A model generated the notes under the pieces. That model worked only from the letters and a program-made list of their open reading frames with translations, had not been told where the DNA came from and did not search any database. Positions 45,700-56,859 of a stretch of 64,000 nt of DNA are shown here, in pieces. The position numbers and the translations under genes were made by a program. Position 1 is the stretch's first letter. Each line of letters starts with the position of its first letter. Location: NCBI RefSeq assembly GCF_032854445.1, contig NC_088295.1, positions 52,063,249-52,127,248 on the forward strand, given 5' to 3'. The DNA is from Liolophura sinensis (taxonomy: Eukaryota; Mollusca; Polyplacophora; Chitonida; Chitonidae).

Positions 45700-46040
45700 A
45701 GCTGGTAGTAGAAGCTTTGATCTGGTCCCAACTGATCTCATCACTGCACACATCGTAGGCTTTTATCTCCATTGCATCTCACACATGTTGTAGAGAATGG
45801 CATATTTTTATAAGCATGCAATTATGTTGTCAACCTGTTTATCCTTTGGCTGGTTAAAAAATCGGAGCATTGAGGTAATTGTCGAAGTAGAACAGGAACC
45901 AGACGTTTTTCGTGCATTTTTTGTTCACTCCTGCATTGACGTACATATATGTGTCATCTGAATTTCTTTTTATTATCCACACTTCCAGATCCGTGTGAAT
46001 GGGGTTCGTTGTTCATCCAGCTTAGCAAATTAAGCCTTTT
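45700..46040 (-). pseudogene. Decayed duplicate of the phosphatase 3' end
   Basis: The stretch aligns by eye, with many changes and small gaps, to 46640-46945. Shared blocks include CAACCTGTTTATC(C/T)TT, CA(A)TGAGGT...AGGAACCAGACG, TGTGTCATCTG(A/C)AATT, and GTGTGAATGGGGTTCGTTGTTCATC against GTGTAAATGGCGTTCGTAGTTTATC. These correspond to the C-terminal codons, stop region and 3' UTR of the neighbouring dual-specificity phosphatase. The catalytic part is missing. It is a tandem-duplication relic. The frame at 46060-46287 just beyond shows no clear similarity. Confidence 0.7.
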
Positions 46041-46502
46041 GACACTTTTATCGGCTTTTTTACACTAAGCATATCGAGACAAAAAAAAAGTATATTTGTA
46101 CTATTCTTAAAACTAGCAAATTGATATCTGACAATTCCTGACATTCCATTATGTAATCAAAAAGTACGTCAATAGCCAACGTTTGGTTGTTTTCTTTACG
46201 AAACGTTTCCAACACATTTGATGTGTTTTGTATGAAACGTATGTGTGTGGTATTCTTGGCGGTCCAATTAGAGTAATTAGAGTGCATTTAGCCGACTGTA
46301 TCCATAATATTTTATTAATTGTGTTAAAAGTCGAAATTTAAATATTTTTGAAATGCATAGACACCGTATTTCAAACGAGGTACAGTAATTTTACATTGTC
46401 CAGTGAGATGTGTCAGTTCCTCCAAACCGTGGGATTTTTCGCGGGATGTTGCAACCATACACGGAAAGAATAAAACTTTCTCACAAACAACACAATGTGT
46501 AC

Positions 46503-46508
46503 TTTATT
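46503..46508 (-). promoter_or_regulatory. Candidate poly(A) signal of the phosphatase gene
   Basis: TTTATT on plus reads AATAAA on minus, about 236 nt after the stop codon at 46744. Position is suitable; cleavage site not verified. Confidence 0.4.
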
Positions 46509-46743
46509 AATAACAAAACACAATATTAGCAGTGTCATTCTAAGACAGGAATGCACATTTTACTTGACAGTGATCCAAAACTGGTAAATTCCACTTGCAC
46601 AGATTGATATGCAACGTTACCATGCACTCATGATTCCATCTGATGTCATTGCACTGTACTATGTACACATAGCAGAGATTTATCATCATAGCTGTAGACA
46701 ATGACCTATTTTCACAAGCATTCAATTATATTTCTCAACCTGT

Positions 46744-47415
46744 TTATCTTTCGGTTGAGACAGGTTCATAAATGGGGTCAATGAGGTGAACTGTTGTTAA
46801 GGTAGAACTGGGGAACCAGACCTTTCTCTGGCTCTTTTTCTTCACTTCTGGTTTTACGTATATTTCTGTGTCATCTGCAATTCTTTTTATATTCACACTT
46901 ACACGTCCGTGTAAATGGCGTTCGTAGTTTATCAACTGCTTGAGAAATCCTTTATTAGGCCTAATCACAGGGCGTTGGTTCAGAACGTGTAGATAAGCTT
47001 CATGCAATGCCATGTTGTAGTCTTTCATTAGATAAGCTATACAAAGCGTTGAAGAACGACTTATTCCGGCGTAGCAGTGAATAAGTGTTTTGCCTCCAGA
47101 CTGTGCTACTTTCTTCACTTTGTCGCTAACCATATCGAAATAAACGCCAAGGTTAGCCCCAGGAGCGTCTGGTACACGAATCTGCAGACACTGTACGTAA
47201 TCCACATTTACGTTGGGTATGTTTCTAGTGCAGTTGATAATATGCGTAATGCCCAGAGTCTTTATTCGCTCGATAGAGATGGCCTTGGCACTGCTGAGAA
47301 ACAAGTGTTCGCATATCTTTGCAATCTGGGAGAACGGTCCGTAGTCCGCTTTCGACGTGCTTGTGGAACGCTTCAAAGTTGAATAATCGTTGCGTGTACA
47401 CTCGTCCTCATCAAA
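46744..47415 (-). CDS. Dual-specificity protein phosphatase, 3' coding exon
   Basis: An atypical (small) dual-specificity phosphatase, most like the DUSP14/18/21/28 group, which dephosphorylates Ser/Thr and Tyr residues. This exon encodes about 223 residues. Order of landmarks: PFSQIAKICEHLFLSSAKA at the domain start; VPDAPGANL with the general-acid Asp; HCYAGISRSST with the catalytic Cys and Arg (HCX5R, near 47075); CIAYLMKDY; and RPNKGFLKQLINYE near the domain end. A basic C-terminal tail ends at the TAA 46744-46746. A polypyrimidine tract and CAG just upstream (minus) put the 3' splice site at 47415/47416, so the open frame beyond it (to 47577) is probably intron. The first exon lies at higher coordinates and was not identified. 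Confidence 0.88.
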   Translation of the reverse strand, partial: FDEDECTRNDYSTLKRSTSTSKADYGPFSQIAKICEHLFLSSAKAISIERIKTLGITHIINCTRNIPNVNVDYVQCLQIRVPDAPGANLGVYFDMVSDKVKKVAQSGGKTLIHCYAGISRSSTLCIAYLMKDYNMALHEAYLHVLNQRPVIRPNKGFLKQLINYERHLHGRVSVNIKRIADDTEIYVKPEVKKKSQRKVWFPSSTLTTVHLIDPIYEPVSTER

Positions 47416-48320
47416 CTGAAGAAAAAACACAGGAAAATGTAAGCAAATAGTATAACATGTTATTAAACATTTTAGTTGCCAATCTGCGCTTTTGATTATT
47501 TCATTCACGAACAAAATCTTTGGAAGAAAAAATACCCACCTTCCTCCAGCAGTTGAAAAATGTTTTTTCATTGTCAAAAAAGTGTTTTTTTTAAAAAACG
47601 TTTTAATTTCTCATACAAGTTTTGAGGAAACCATAATATTTCCATGGGTACGAAAACCACAGAATTCACACAGTACACTTTGTCTGATCCTATATTTATA
47701 CATAGACAAAACTGGTCCTTTTTTGAAAGGTACTACTTCCAGAATTGGTCAAAAGGACAGTAATACATTAGCTCTTGCTTTTACGAAACCAATCAAAAAT
47801 TTACTGATTAAAGTATTTTTTTCACAAGCAAAATGTGACAAGTGTAATATCTGGTATGTTTTAATTCAGATTCCAGTGCTCTGATACTTTTTGACTCCTG
47901 AACCAAAAGAGCCTTTCAGTCAATTACGTTTCCACTGCAGAAAAGCCCTAATATACACATATAGTAACCCCATTTTTTCCATTCTGCCTTGCATTATGAA
48001 AAGTAAGTAGACATATGACATGTTTCAACATTTATCTTCACTTTTGTCTGACCCAGACAGTGTTTGATTTGGAGATGGTTTCACGAGAACAACAAAACTA
48101 TTCTGGTTTTCATCAAATTTTTCAACAACACAAGTTAATGCATCACAGCTCTATCTTCCAGTCTTATAATCTGCATTACCAGTATTATGGATACTCAAAA
48201 AACCTGTGTCTGCTGAAATTCGCGCCTTTCAAATCTTACAGTCAGCTCTTGGGAAAACACATGTGTAGAAATATCACAACCTCTTTGTAAGTTGTGTATC
48301 GCGTAATGTGTAAAATTCTA
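47416..48320. other. Probable intron and upstream flank of the phosphatase
   Basis: It begins with the splice acceptor (TTTTTTCTTCAG on minus). The rest is AT-rich with short frames only. No second exon could be placed with confidence, because a short 5' exon or non-coding exon would not be visible by eye. Confidence 0.45.
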
Positions 48321-48680
48321 CACGCAAATCAGTAACGGTAAAGTATGTGCCGCATGTACGCAAATCAGTAACGGTAAAGTATGTGCCGCATGTACGCAAA
48401 TCAGTAACGGTAAAGTATGTGCCGCATGTACGCAAATCAGTAACGGTAAAGTATGTGCCGCATGTATGCAAATCAGTAACGGTGAAGTATGTGCCGCATG
48501 TATGCAAATCAGTAACGGTAAAGTATGTGCCGCATGTACGCAAATCAGTAACGGTAAAGTATGTGCCTCATGTACGCAAATCAGTAACGGTAAAGTATGT
48601 GCCGCATGTACGCAAATCAGTAACGGTAAAGTATGTGCCGCATGTACGCAAATCAGTAACAGTAAAGTATGTGCCGCATG
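48321..48680 (+). repeat. 36-bp minisatellite, 10 copies
   Basis: Unit ACGCAAATCAGTAACGGTAA plus AGTATGTGCCGCATGT, repeated ten times with only a few substitutions (C/T at the ACGC, GAAG for AAAG, CTCATG for CGCATG, AGTA at the end). Because 36 is a multiple of 3 and the unit has few stops, several frames on both strands stay open. This is not evidence for a protein. Confidence 0.95.
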
Positions 48681-49256
<576 letters not shown>

Positions 49257-49458
49257 GATCATGTGACAAACTCGGTAATCACTGTATTTCCACAGTTTTC
49301 AAGATACAAATGTGGTTACCCGATCGTGGTTTGACTATTGCATGAAAATACTTTTGTCTGGTCGTTGTAAAAGGTTTTAAACTGCCTGTCAAAGACTGTT
49401 TTTTATAAAAGTTAAAAGTTTAACATCAATTTTAAAAAAAAAAAAAAGTCATGGATAC

Positions 49459-49609
49459 CTGGGGTCACTTTCACAAAACTTCGAAAATCCGTTTTTCGGA
49501 ACTTTTCTCGTAAATGACGTCGCCTTATGGCATTATAATCCAGACTACGTCTTTTACGAAAATAATTACGAGAAATATTAATTACGAAGTTTTGTGAAAG
49601 TGGCCCCTG
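49459..49609. mobile_element. Small inverted-repeat element (MITE candidate)
   Basis: About 150 bp with ends CTGGGGTCACTTTCACAAAA and its near-complement (TTTTGTGAAAGTGGCCCCTG). The interior has further self-complementarity (CGTAAATGACGTC...GACTACGTCTTTTACG). A 3-bp TAC flanks both sides, which is too short to prove a target duplication. No coding capacity. Confidence 0.6.
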
Positions 49610-50590
49610 TACTGTTATAATGTAAGTCAGTTCATTCTTTCATGATAAGTTTTCATTAAAATCCAATATGGAAGCATGGTCATGCGGCCGAATTGCCCTA
49701 CCTATAACATAAATTCTGACCAACACAGTTATGTCGAGAATAGTAATAATAATTCTAACTATTTCAAAAAGATTTCAAGACTGCAACTTTCGGCCCAGGT
49801 ATATGTCGCCTTTTGCCATAATCATTGTTGGCTGTGAAATTACTGACAACGTCAAATCAAGTTCATGCAGGCTTAAATTTCTATTTCTGAAATAGGCCCG
49901 TCAGTTTAGCACCTTTGGGCCAACTTGAACCAACTTTATTCAGTCAAATTTAGCAGAATATGCTTGCTATTTTTTAAAAGCTAAAGCAAAATAAAAATAT
50001 ATTCTAGTACCACTCAGGCCGATACAGTTATGTCGAGAAACACACCTGCCGTAAAGTTTAACAGATCATTTTGCCTCCAAGTTTTAGATTGGAAAGCTTT
50101 TGCCGGAAAACATTTTTCTTTTCTTTGAAAATTACTTTTTGTCGTTTTTGCAAAAAAAAATAACACGCTTGATAACTTCATCACTAAATCTCTTGGGCTA
50201 GCAGCTGGCGTAGAAAACTTTACGCACTTTTTACCCACTTAACCGCCAAATTGGTATGGAAATGTAGCAAGTCGAACTGTTTAAGCCAGCTATTGGTCGT
50301 TTAAGCCACGTGATTACCTAATTTCTAAAAGTGAAAAACAGGATAGCAGATGTAGTTTGGCCCGATGAAGACGAATCTAGTTATATTTTTTTTCTTGAGT
50401 CGTAGCGTTTTGCTGTAAATTGAATTTAAAACTCGAATTTTTTTTGGGGGGGGGGAATTTCGGAAAGTGATGAGTGTGTCGTAAAATACACCTTTTTGCT
50501 AATTTTAATAAAATAACCTTAAAGCGCTTATGTCAGTACACATACAATTTGTTTGGCCGGTCAGAGTGCATTTGTGCAAACACATCTGTT
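49610..50590. other. Intergenic, nothing recognised
   Basis: AT-rich DNA with short G and T homopolymers (for example about 50440-50455). No gene recognised. Confidence 0.4.
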
Positions 50591-50594
50591 TTAA

Positions 50595-51165
50595 AGGAGA
50601 AGAAAATTTTTTAAATGGCACTACAGGTTGGAAAGAGCAAATTTTTTTCTATCTGGTGGTGACTGTTGCATAATTTTTGCGATTTTTCCTCGCCATACAC
50701 GTAAAGCCTGAGAACGGCAAAGCTGGCATAAATCCATCCTCCATCTTTAACACCCTCTAATTCATGCTGGTGGTGTGTTGCCTCTGAGCCAGTGAGAGTC
50801 GTTAAAACTGTCGGCTTGTTCGTGTAAACTCGGAAGCTACGTCCAAGATTCTGATTCCCGATCGTCAAGCGGAAATCACCGAGGCATCGTGAAGTACCGG
50901 CAGTTGGCAGGTAACGTACATTTTCTACCGGAAATGTACGAACTGCACTTCGGCGGTTTCCGACGGCAATTCTCCTCCTAACACAGAGGATTTCAGGACT
51001 AGTTCTTAGGCAAAATGGAGTCGCCCACAGCGGATTTTGGCGCTGACTTTATTTATAATTTATTAACATGAGGTACATATCAGGAATTTTTTTATGGCAT
51101 GCACCTGCGAAGAAAAGCATACTCTTTTCAATGGTATTTGACTGATATTTAAATTTTCTTCTCCT
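50595..51165. mobile_element. Non-autonomous TTAA-flanked DNA element (571 bp)
   Basis: The ends are AGGAGAAGAAAATTT at 50595 and its exact complement ending at 51165. Both sides are flanked by TTAA (50591-50594 and 51166-51169). TTAA duplication is characteristic of piggyBac-type transposition. The interior has no transposase. A minus-strand frame at 50611-50868 lies inside it and resembles no protein I know. It is probably a deletion derivative or MITE. Confidence 0.75.
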
Positions 51166-51216
51166 TTAATACTTTAAACAGGCGGTTGAATGGCGTGTTA
51201 CTGATAGCCAGTTAGC

Positions 51217-51312
51217 TGTTTCCGCCACGCTTTGTCCGATTTCCTCTCTTCATAATGCTGGCCGCCGTCGTGTAATTGAAATATTGTTGAGTGCGGCGTA
51301 AAACAACAATTA
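51217..51312 (+). mobile_element. SINE fragment (3' part, diverged)
   Basis: Contains GGCCGCCGTCGTGTAATTGA and GTTGAGTGCGGCGTAAAAC, matching the 3' part of the SINE at 42679-42950. The 5' tRNA-derived head is missing. Confidence 0.75.
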
Positions 51313-53250
51313 TACCGATCGGCTTAGAGTGTTTGATACAAGCCATCATCGGTGTGAGTACGCATGTCATTGGCATTAGTCATTCTTATCTTTCCTCGAG
51401 TGGGTTAACCTACTTCTGTGCACTGAGACTGGCCATCGAGACAGCGTGAGTTTTGAACGGAATTGTTTCTTGTATTTTCGAAACAAACTACATTTTGTTG
51501 TTTGCCCTCTTTTGTATACTGTGTGTTTCTTGTTTTGTTACAAACTTACTTTTATTGACAATCGTCAATTGGGATCAGGGACAAATTCTTACAACTTACA
51601 TACCCTTTTCCCTGCAAAGAATATACAAGTTTTATACGTCCGATTACAAAGTATTTTACTAGCGTAAACAAAATAACAGAAGGTACAAACGTAAAGAGTG
51701 AGTTATGTTACACAAAATATACAAAAGACTTACAGAACCTGGTCGTAATATAAAAAAAATTAATTCTGGCATCAGTTAACGAAAAAGTATTTTGATCCAA
51801 CATTGTCGGTCATCTTCCCGGTCGCTAAAGAATAAATGTTTGTGTTGTACTATTTAGATTAGATTTTTCAATTGTATGTATTGAATTGATCCACGTGCGT
51901 TCGTGTTTCCTAGTGTGAGGATTACCACTCTGCCATTTCTTTACAGTTTAACATTTTCCAAGAGTGATAAATTTATACAATTCAAATAAATTTCACAAAG
52001 TCAGTCAAACGAAATAAAACCTCCTAAGTAATACCGAGGACCACGATCGCCCACATCTGAACTCTTTACGTTCCACCGCTTCGTTCAATCACAGTCTGTT
52101 TACAACAATATGCCTCAGCTTACGACGTTCGTTTCAGTTGGCATTTTGGATTATGTTAATTAGCCCGCTGTGTCAGATTTGTGAGCCCTAAAGCAGAGGT
52201 AGAAGACTGAGAACGAAATGAAGAGAGTATAGATGTGTTTTAAACAGTCGTTCAAGTATATCCACAGAGCTGGAACTGTCAGACTGCAGATAGATAGTTT
52301 AATGTCCGCTAAATCGATTACATTTATAACGGAAGAAAAACGGTAAAATTTAGTGATCAAACATCAGAAAATCTATCTATAACGATAGAGTTACCGTTGA
52401 CCATAGAGACGTCATGGCGGTACATTCCCTGTGGGCTTGTGAGGCTTCTCTGTGTGTACAACACATACCACAGCAGACAATCACTATTTTTTGCAACTAA
52501 TTTTGAGATTGTTCCATGTCATTCAGTCAGGCCTATCTACTACAAAAGAATGCTCAAGGCTGATGCTTATCCCAGAATAAAGCCAAACGAAAAAGATAAG
52601 AATTTCACTCCAGGATGCCTATGCCAAAATTCTTACTGCCTTGTTTAAAACAGCAGGCTGTGATATGAAATAACTTGAGATAGAGGTCAGTGGTATAACC
52701 GTCCTTTAATTTCTAGGGTGAACTAAGCTCAATTTCATTTGTAAAAAGCGTACATAATTCCTAGACATTAAATGTGCATGTAGAATAGCATGTACAAGTA
52801 GTATGAAGTGAACCAGTTCCTTTCACGACAGAACTATCACCTCTCTATGTTTTACATGGACAACAATGAAATTGGTCAGATACATCGCTTTCATCCATCC
52901 CCCTACATCTGACTACTTTTCAGCTTTATGGCACAAGTGGTTTCAGGTCTCGTTTACCTTTGAAAAGACCAAACACGCATATTTGCGAGCTTTATTTGCA
53001 ATTTACAGTAAAACTACATATTCAAAGGGGAAAAATTCATTCAGATGGACAAACTTTTTTTTCAATACTGAAAAAGGGCATGGTATGGTAAGGCTGGGAA
53101 TCGGCCATAGTGCAACAAAACTGGTCACCTCAAGCAGTGAAACTGACTATAGCAGTGAGTGACAGCTGCCGACACACTCGTAAGATTACTTCTTTTCTTC
53201 AGTTTTGTTTTACCCTTCTTTTCCTGTTATATGGCTAGCATGCGACTAAT
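51313..53250. other. Intergenic, nothing recognised
   Basis: Host DNA with short frames only, including 98 codons at 52866-53162 (plus) with no recognisable domain. No repeat family was identified. Confidence 0.4.
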
Positions 53251-53257
53251 AAAGCTC

Positions 53258-53520
53258 CAATCCGTGGTTCAGTTTGTTAGCGCGCTATCGCAGCGTCTCT
53301 CAGGAGCCTCTCACCAATGCGGTCGCTGTGAGTTCAAGTCCAGCTCATGCTGGCTTCCTCACTGGCCATACGTGGGAAGGTCTGTCAGCAGCCTGCGGAT
53401 GGTCGTGGGTTTCCACAGGGCTATGCCCGGTTTCCTCCCACCATAATGTTGGCCGCCGTCGTATAAGTGAAATATTCTTGAGTACGGCGTAAAACATCAA
53501 TCAAATAAATAAATAAATAT
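53258..53520 (+). mobile_element. tRNA-derived SINE
   Basis: Near full length. It has CCGTGGTTCAGTTTGTTAGCG (degraded A box), GAGTTCAAGTCC (B box), TGGGAAGGTCTGTCAGCAGC, GGCCGCCGTCGTATAAGTG and an (AAAT)n tail. Target duplication AAAGCTC at 53251-53257 and 53521-53527. Confidence 0.92.
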
Positions 53521-53527
53521 AAAGCTC

Positions 53528-55539
53528 AAAACATGCACTGAGGCGATGTATAGGTCTTACAATCGAGAAATTGTAGCCGGATCTAGAGGCACTTAAAGAT
53601 CTTTCTTTGACATTACACACTGAAAAATTGTGAAAATCACTGCACCACAAATGTAACTTTTTGAAGAATTCTTGAGCACGCAGGTATGCACCAATCAATT
53701 AAATAAATATATAACAAATGTAACTTTCAGCTACTTCCGCTAGTCATAACATGTTAATGTTAATGATAGTCAGAGGACCAAATGTGCCCTCAAACAGGAT
53801 TTACGTATAATTTCGCTATAGTGACCAAATATTTCGTAATACCGGACCTTAAACATTCTAATTCAAGATAACAGTTATTTAATGTATGGCGGCCTTAATA
53901 TATCTTTAATCATACAAAATTGTGTATTCCAACGGGAAAAAAATGGAGGTGTAGTCAATCAAATAAGCCCACTTCATAACTGAAGTGAGCTATGTACAAC
54001 TTTAGTACCAGGGGTAGAAAAGGCTTAGTGTAGTGGAGGTATTTAGCATTTACCTCTGAAAGTGCAAAATATAGTAAACGCGTTTTTTTCTAGGATATGC
54101 AAGCCTTGTATTTTTCAACACAACTACTTCATAAAAGCTTTCATCACGGAAGTCTAACTAGAATTCTACCCGCAACTTAGCTCTTTACTTTCGCTCCATA
54201 TGTTCGTTTATTCAAAGGAATCGAGTTCATTCCATTGAATATTTAACACAAAAGATTTAGTACCCTTTTTGTGTGTGTCTGCTATATTTACCGTATTTAC
54301 TTCAGTGTGGCGAGTGCCATCATATAACTGTTTACATGCGTCGGTTTAATAATCTGAAGGCTTCATAATGACCGTATAGTTCTGTTTTTGTCGGCGGTCA
54401 ACAGTTTCATCACAAAATGTTGAACGGGCACCGTTCCGTTCTTACAGTGGAACTGATCTCACTCATCCTTGGGGTGACGTCATGCAGTGATAGCTTATCT
54501 TTGATAAAGTTGTTCAAATGTACACATGACAGCCTAGCTCGAACAAACATATATTTCCACAATTTTATTGGCTGCTATTTTCTCTGATGTAAAACCTTTC
54601 TGCTCGGATTGTTAAAGCCGGGTTAAAGTTATCATGTCAAAACCATTATAAAATATTGTCGATATGTGCTTGGAATAACAGATATGAAGGCACAAGGTAT
54701 AATGCTGAGAGAGGCTTACCTGTGCGTGAACTTGTATGGTGTACATTTTGCTTGCCATTGGCGACACAACAATCACTGACTTGCTCGGCATTTTCAGCTA
54801 TAACAGGACCAGTTCGGTGTACTGAAGTGTATTCTCTTATGAACGACTTATATATCTGCGCTTTCATGTAGATCACCTATTTTATAGAAATGTTCTGCAC
54901 CCACATCTTTGTAACATGTGTCGCAGTTCGAGACCACTCCTCTGGTCAAATCCTTGAACGTTTGTAAACATGAATGCGTCATCATAATGACGTAGTCATA
55001 AAAAAACAAACACACACACAAACAAGTAAAATGAACACTGGGAGCAGTAGAACCAGTCTTGACAGCATTTCATGTGTTATGGTTGGTCGACCCTAGAATA
55101 TTTTGCTTCGGATAAGTATTACCCAGAGAGGTATAAGTATGCGTCAGAAGACTTATATATGATTTGCCATACCCATTTGAACCGTGGGCTTTTCTAATGA
55201 GTCCAAGATGAGCTGTCCAAATTCTTTACTTTTTTCTTCTACTTTTTTTCCTTCGTATTTTTAAAGTGTAATATTGTGCAAAGGCTACCCTGAGTAAAGA
55301 AGGGACGTGTACATGGAATAAAACTTTCTATGTGAAAGTGCATGAATGTATGACGAAGTGTTTATTAGGCACACTCAGGGTTGTCTATAACCGTAGGAAA
55401 GGTCTTGGTACGGTAAAGCGGACAATCGACCTCAGAGACGATCGATAAGAAAGAGCAGAATTCAAAATCCAGAAACAGTTCTATAAATTCTCGAATCAGA
55501 AAGTGTAAAAGAAAGTACAAAACTTCCATGACCAGAGGG
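53528..55539. other. Intergenic, nothing recognised
   Basis: AT-rich host DNA with no recognised gene. A small CACTTCAT...CTGAAGTG hairpin lies near 53970. Overlapping short frames at 54646-54876 on both strands are not convincing. Confidence 0.4.
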
Positions 55540-55888
55540 TGAGTGAGTGCTTGGGGTTTAACGTCGTACTTAGGAATTCCATGCCATAGACGAAATGTTG
55601 CTGATTAGCTACCCGCCAAAAAAAAGTACTTTCAATTAAGTTTTGGCCGGAATATGACGTCAGGCTTTTAATTTGTTATATTAATATTGTCCATAATTAT
55701 TCACTGAATAAGTGAGTACATGTAGTTCTGAAATCCATATTTCTATACCAAAATCATATATGAATCCTGCTTGAGAGCACATTTTGTCTTCTGTTGCTAA
55801 CTTTTATGCTAAATATGCCGGCCGCCGTCGTAGGCCCATGAGTGAAATACTCTTAAGTACGGTGAAAAACATCACTCAAATAAATATG
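55540..55888 (+). mobile_element. Degraded interspersed-repeat fragments
   Basis: GTGAGTGAGTGCTTGGGGTTTAACGTCGTACTT at 55540-55572 resembles the start of another repeat common in molluscs. GGCCGCCGTCGTAGG...GAGTGAAATACTCTTAAGTACGG at 55807-55865 is a mutated SINE tail followed by CAAATAAATA. The intervening sequence is unrelated or too diverged. Confidence 0.55.
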
Positions 55889-56585
55889 ATAATTACAACA
55901 TATACTGTTATGTGCTGTAAGTTACATTTCCCCAGTTACATTTTTAACAGTGTTAAATACGCAAAAGATATTTCAGTGCGACTTACATACGTTTTTTTTG
56001 ATTTTATGACATAGGCCTACAAAGCTGTAATATGAATATAAAACTGGATTCAGTGCATGTTTGGATTTTTTATACGGTAGTGTCACGTATCAAATAAAAG
56101 GAGAGGGGTGTCAGAAGAGCAAGATAGCTAATCCCGACATTCGACCTTGGACCTTCAAGTTGGGTTCAGCTTGTACGCACTGACCCTATCCCAGAATTCA
56201 TTCCGAGACACGAGCATCGCCCAACCTTGAACCGCGATCCTACACTATCCATACGTCACAGTTACGTACACCAAATCCATTCCGGTTATCTGCCTCATTT
56301 AAAGACTATTTATATCTTACAAGTCGCATCGATCAAGGCGACGATTGCTGAATTTTATTGAACTAAAATCTCTAACATGCAAGCAATACACGAGTAATAA
56401 ACATTTCACCTGAAGTATTTATTCTTATCACGTCACTCGAGCTAAATATTTAGCCAACAAAGTCGCGCGTTTTCACGTGAGACATTAATTACTAATCACA
56501 TTACGCGAGTAAATAAACAACACTCGACAACCTTCAAAGATGGCACTTCCCATCTTCACATATCTAAGCCCACCTTATTCTAGTT
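55889..56585. other. Intergenic, nothing recognised
   Basis: Host DNA between SINE copies. No gene or repeat recognised. Confidence 0.4.
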
Positions 56586-56593
56586 AATTTACT

Positions 56594-56851
56594 TTGGTTA
56601 GCGCGCTAGCACAGCGTGATGACCCAGGAGTCTCTCACCATGCGGTCGCTGTGAGTTTAAGTCCAGCTCCAGCTGGCTTCCTCTCCAGCAGTAAATGGGA
56701 AGGTCTGCAGCAACCTGCGGATTGTCGCGGGTTTCCCCCGAGCTCTGCCCCTTTTTTTCTTTCCACCATAATGCTGGCCGCCGTCGTATAAGTGAAATAT
56801 TCTTGAGTACGGCGTAAAACACCAATCAAATAAATAAAGAAATAAATAGTC
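56594..56851 (+). mobile_element. tRNA-derived SINE, slightly 5' truncated
   Basis: It starts inside the tRNA head (GGTTAGCGCGCTAGCAC) and keeps the B box region GAGTTTAAGTCC, the GGAAGGTCTGCAGCAACC block, GGCCGCCGTCGTATAAGTG and the AAATAAAT tail. Target duplication AATTTACT at 56586-56593 and 56852-56859. Confidence 0.92.
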
Positions 56852-56859
56852 AATTTACT

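Noticed and set aside
47416-47577. 54-residue N-terminal extension of the phosphatase frame
   Set aside because: A clear polypyrimidine tract and CAG acceptor lie at the domain side, and the extension has no phosphatase similarity. It is most likely intron.
50611-50868. 85-codon frame as a host gene
   Set aside because: It lies wholly inside the TTAA-flanked element and resembles no protein family.
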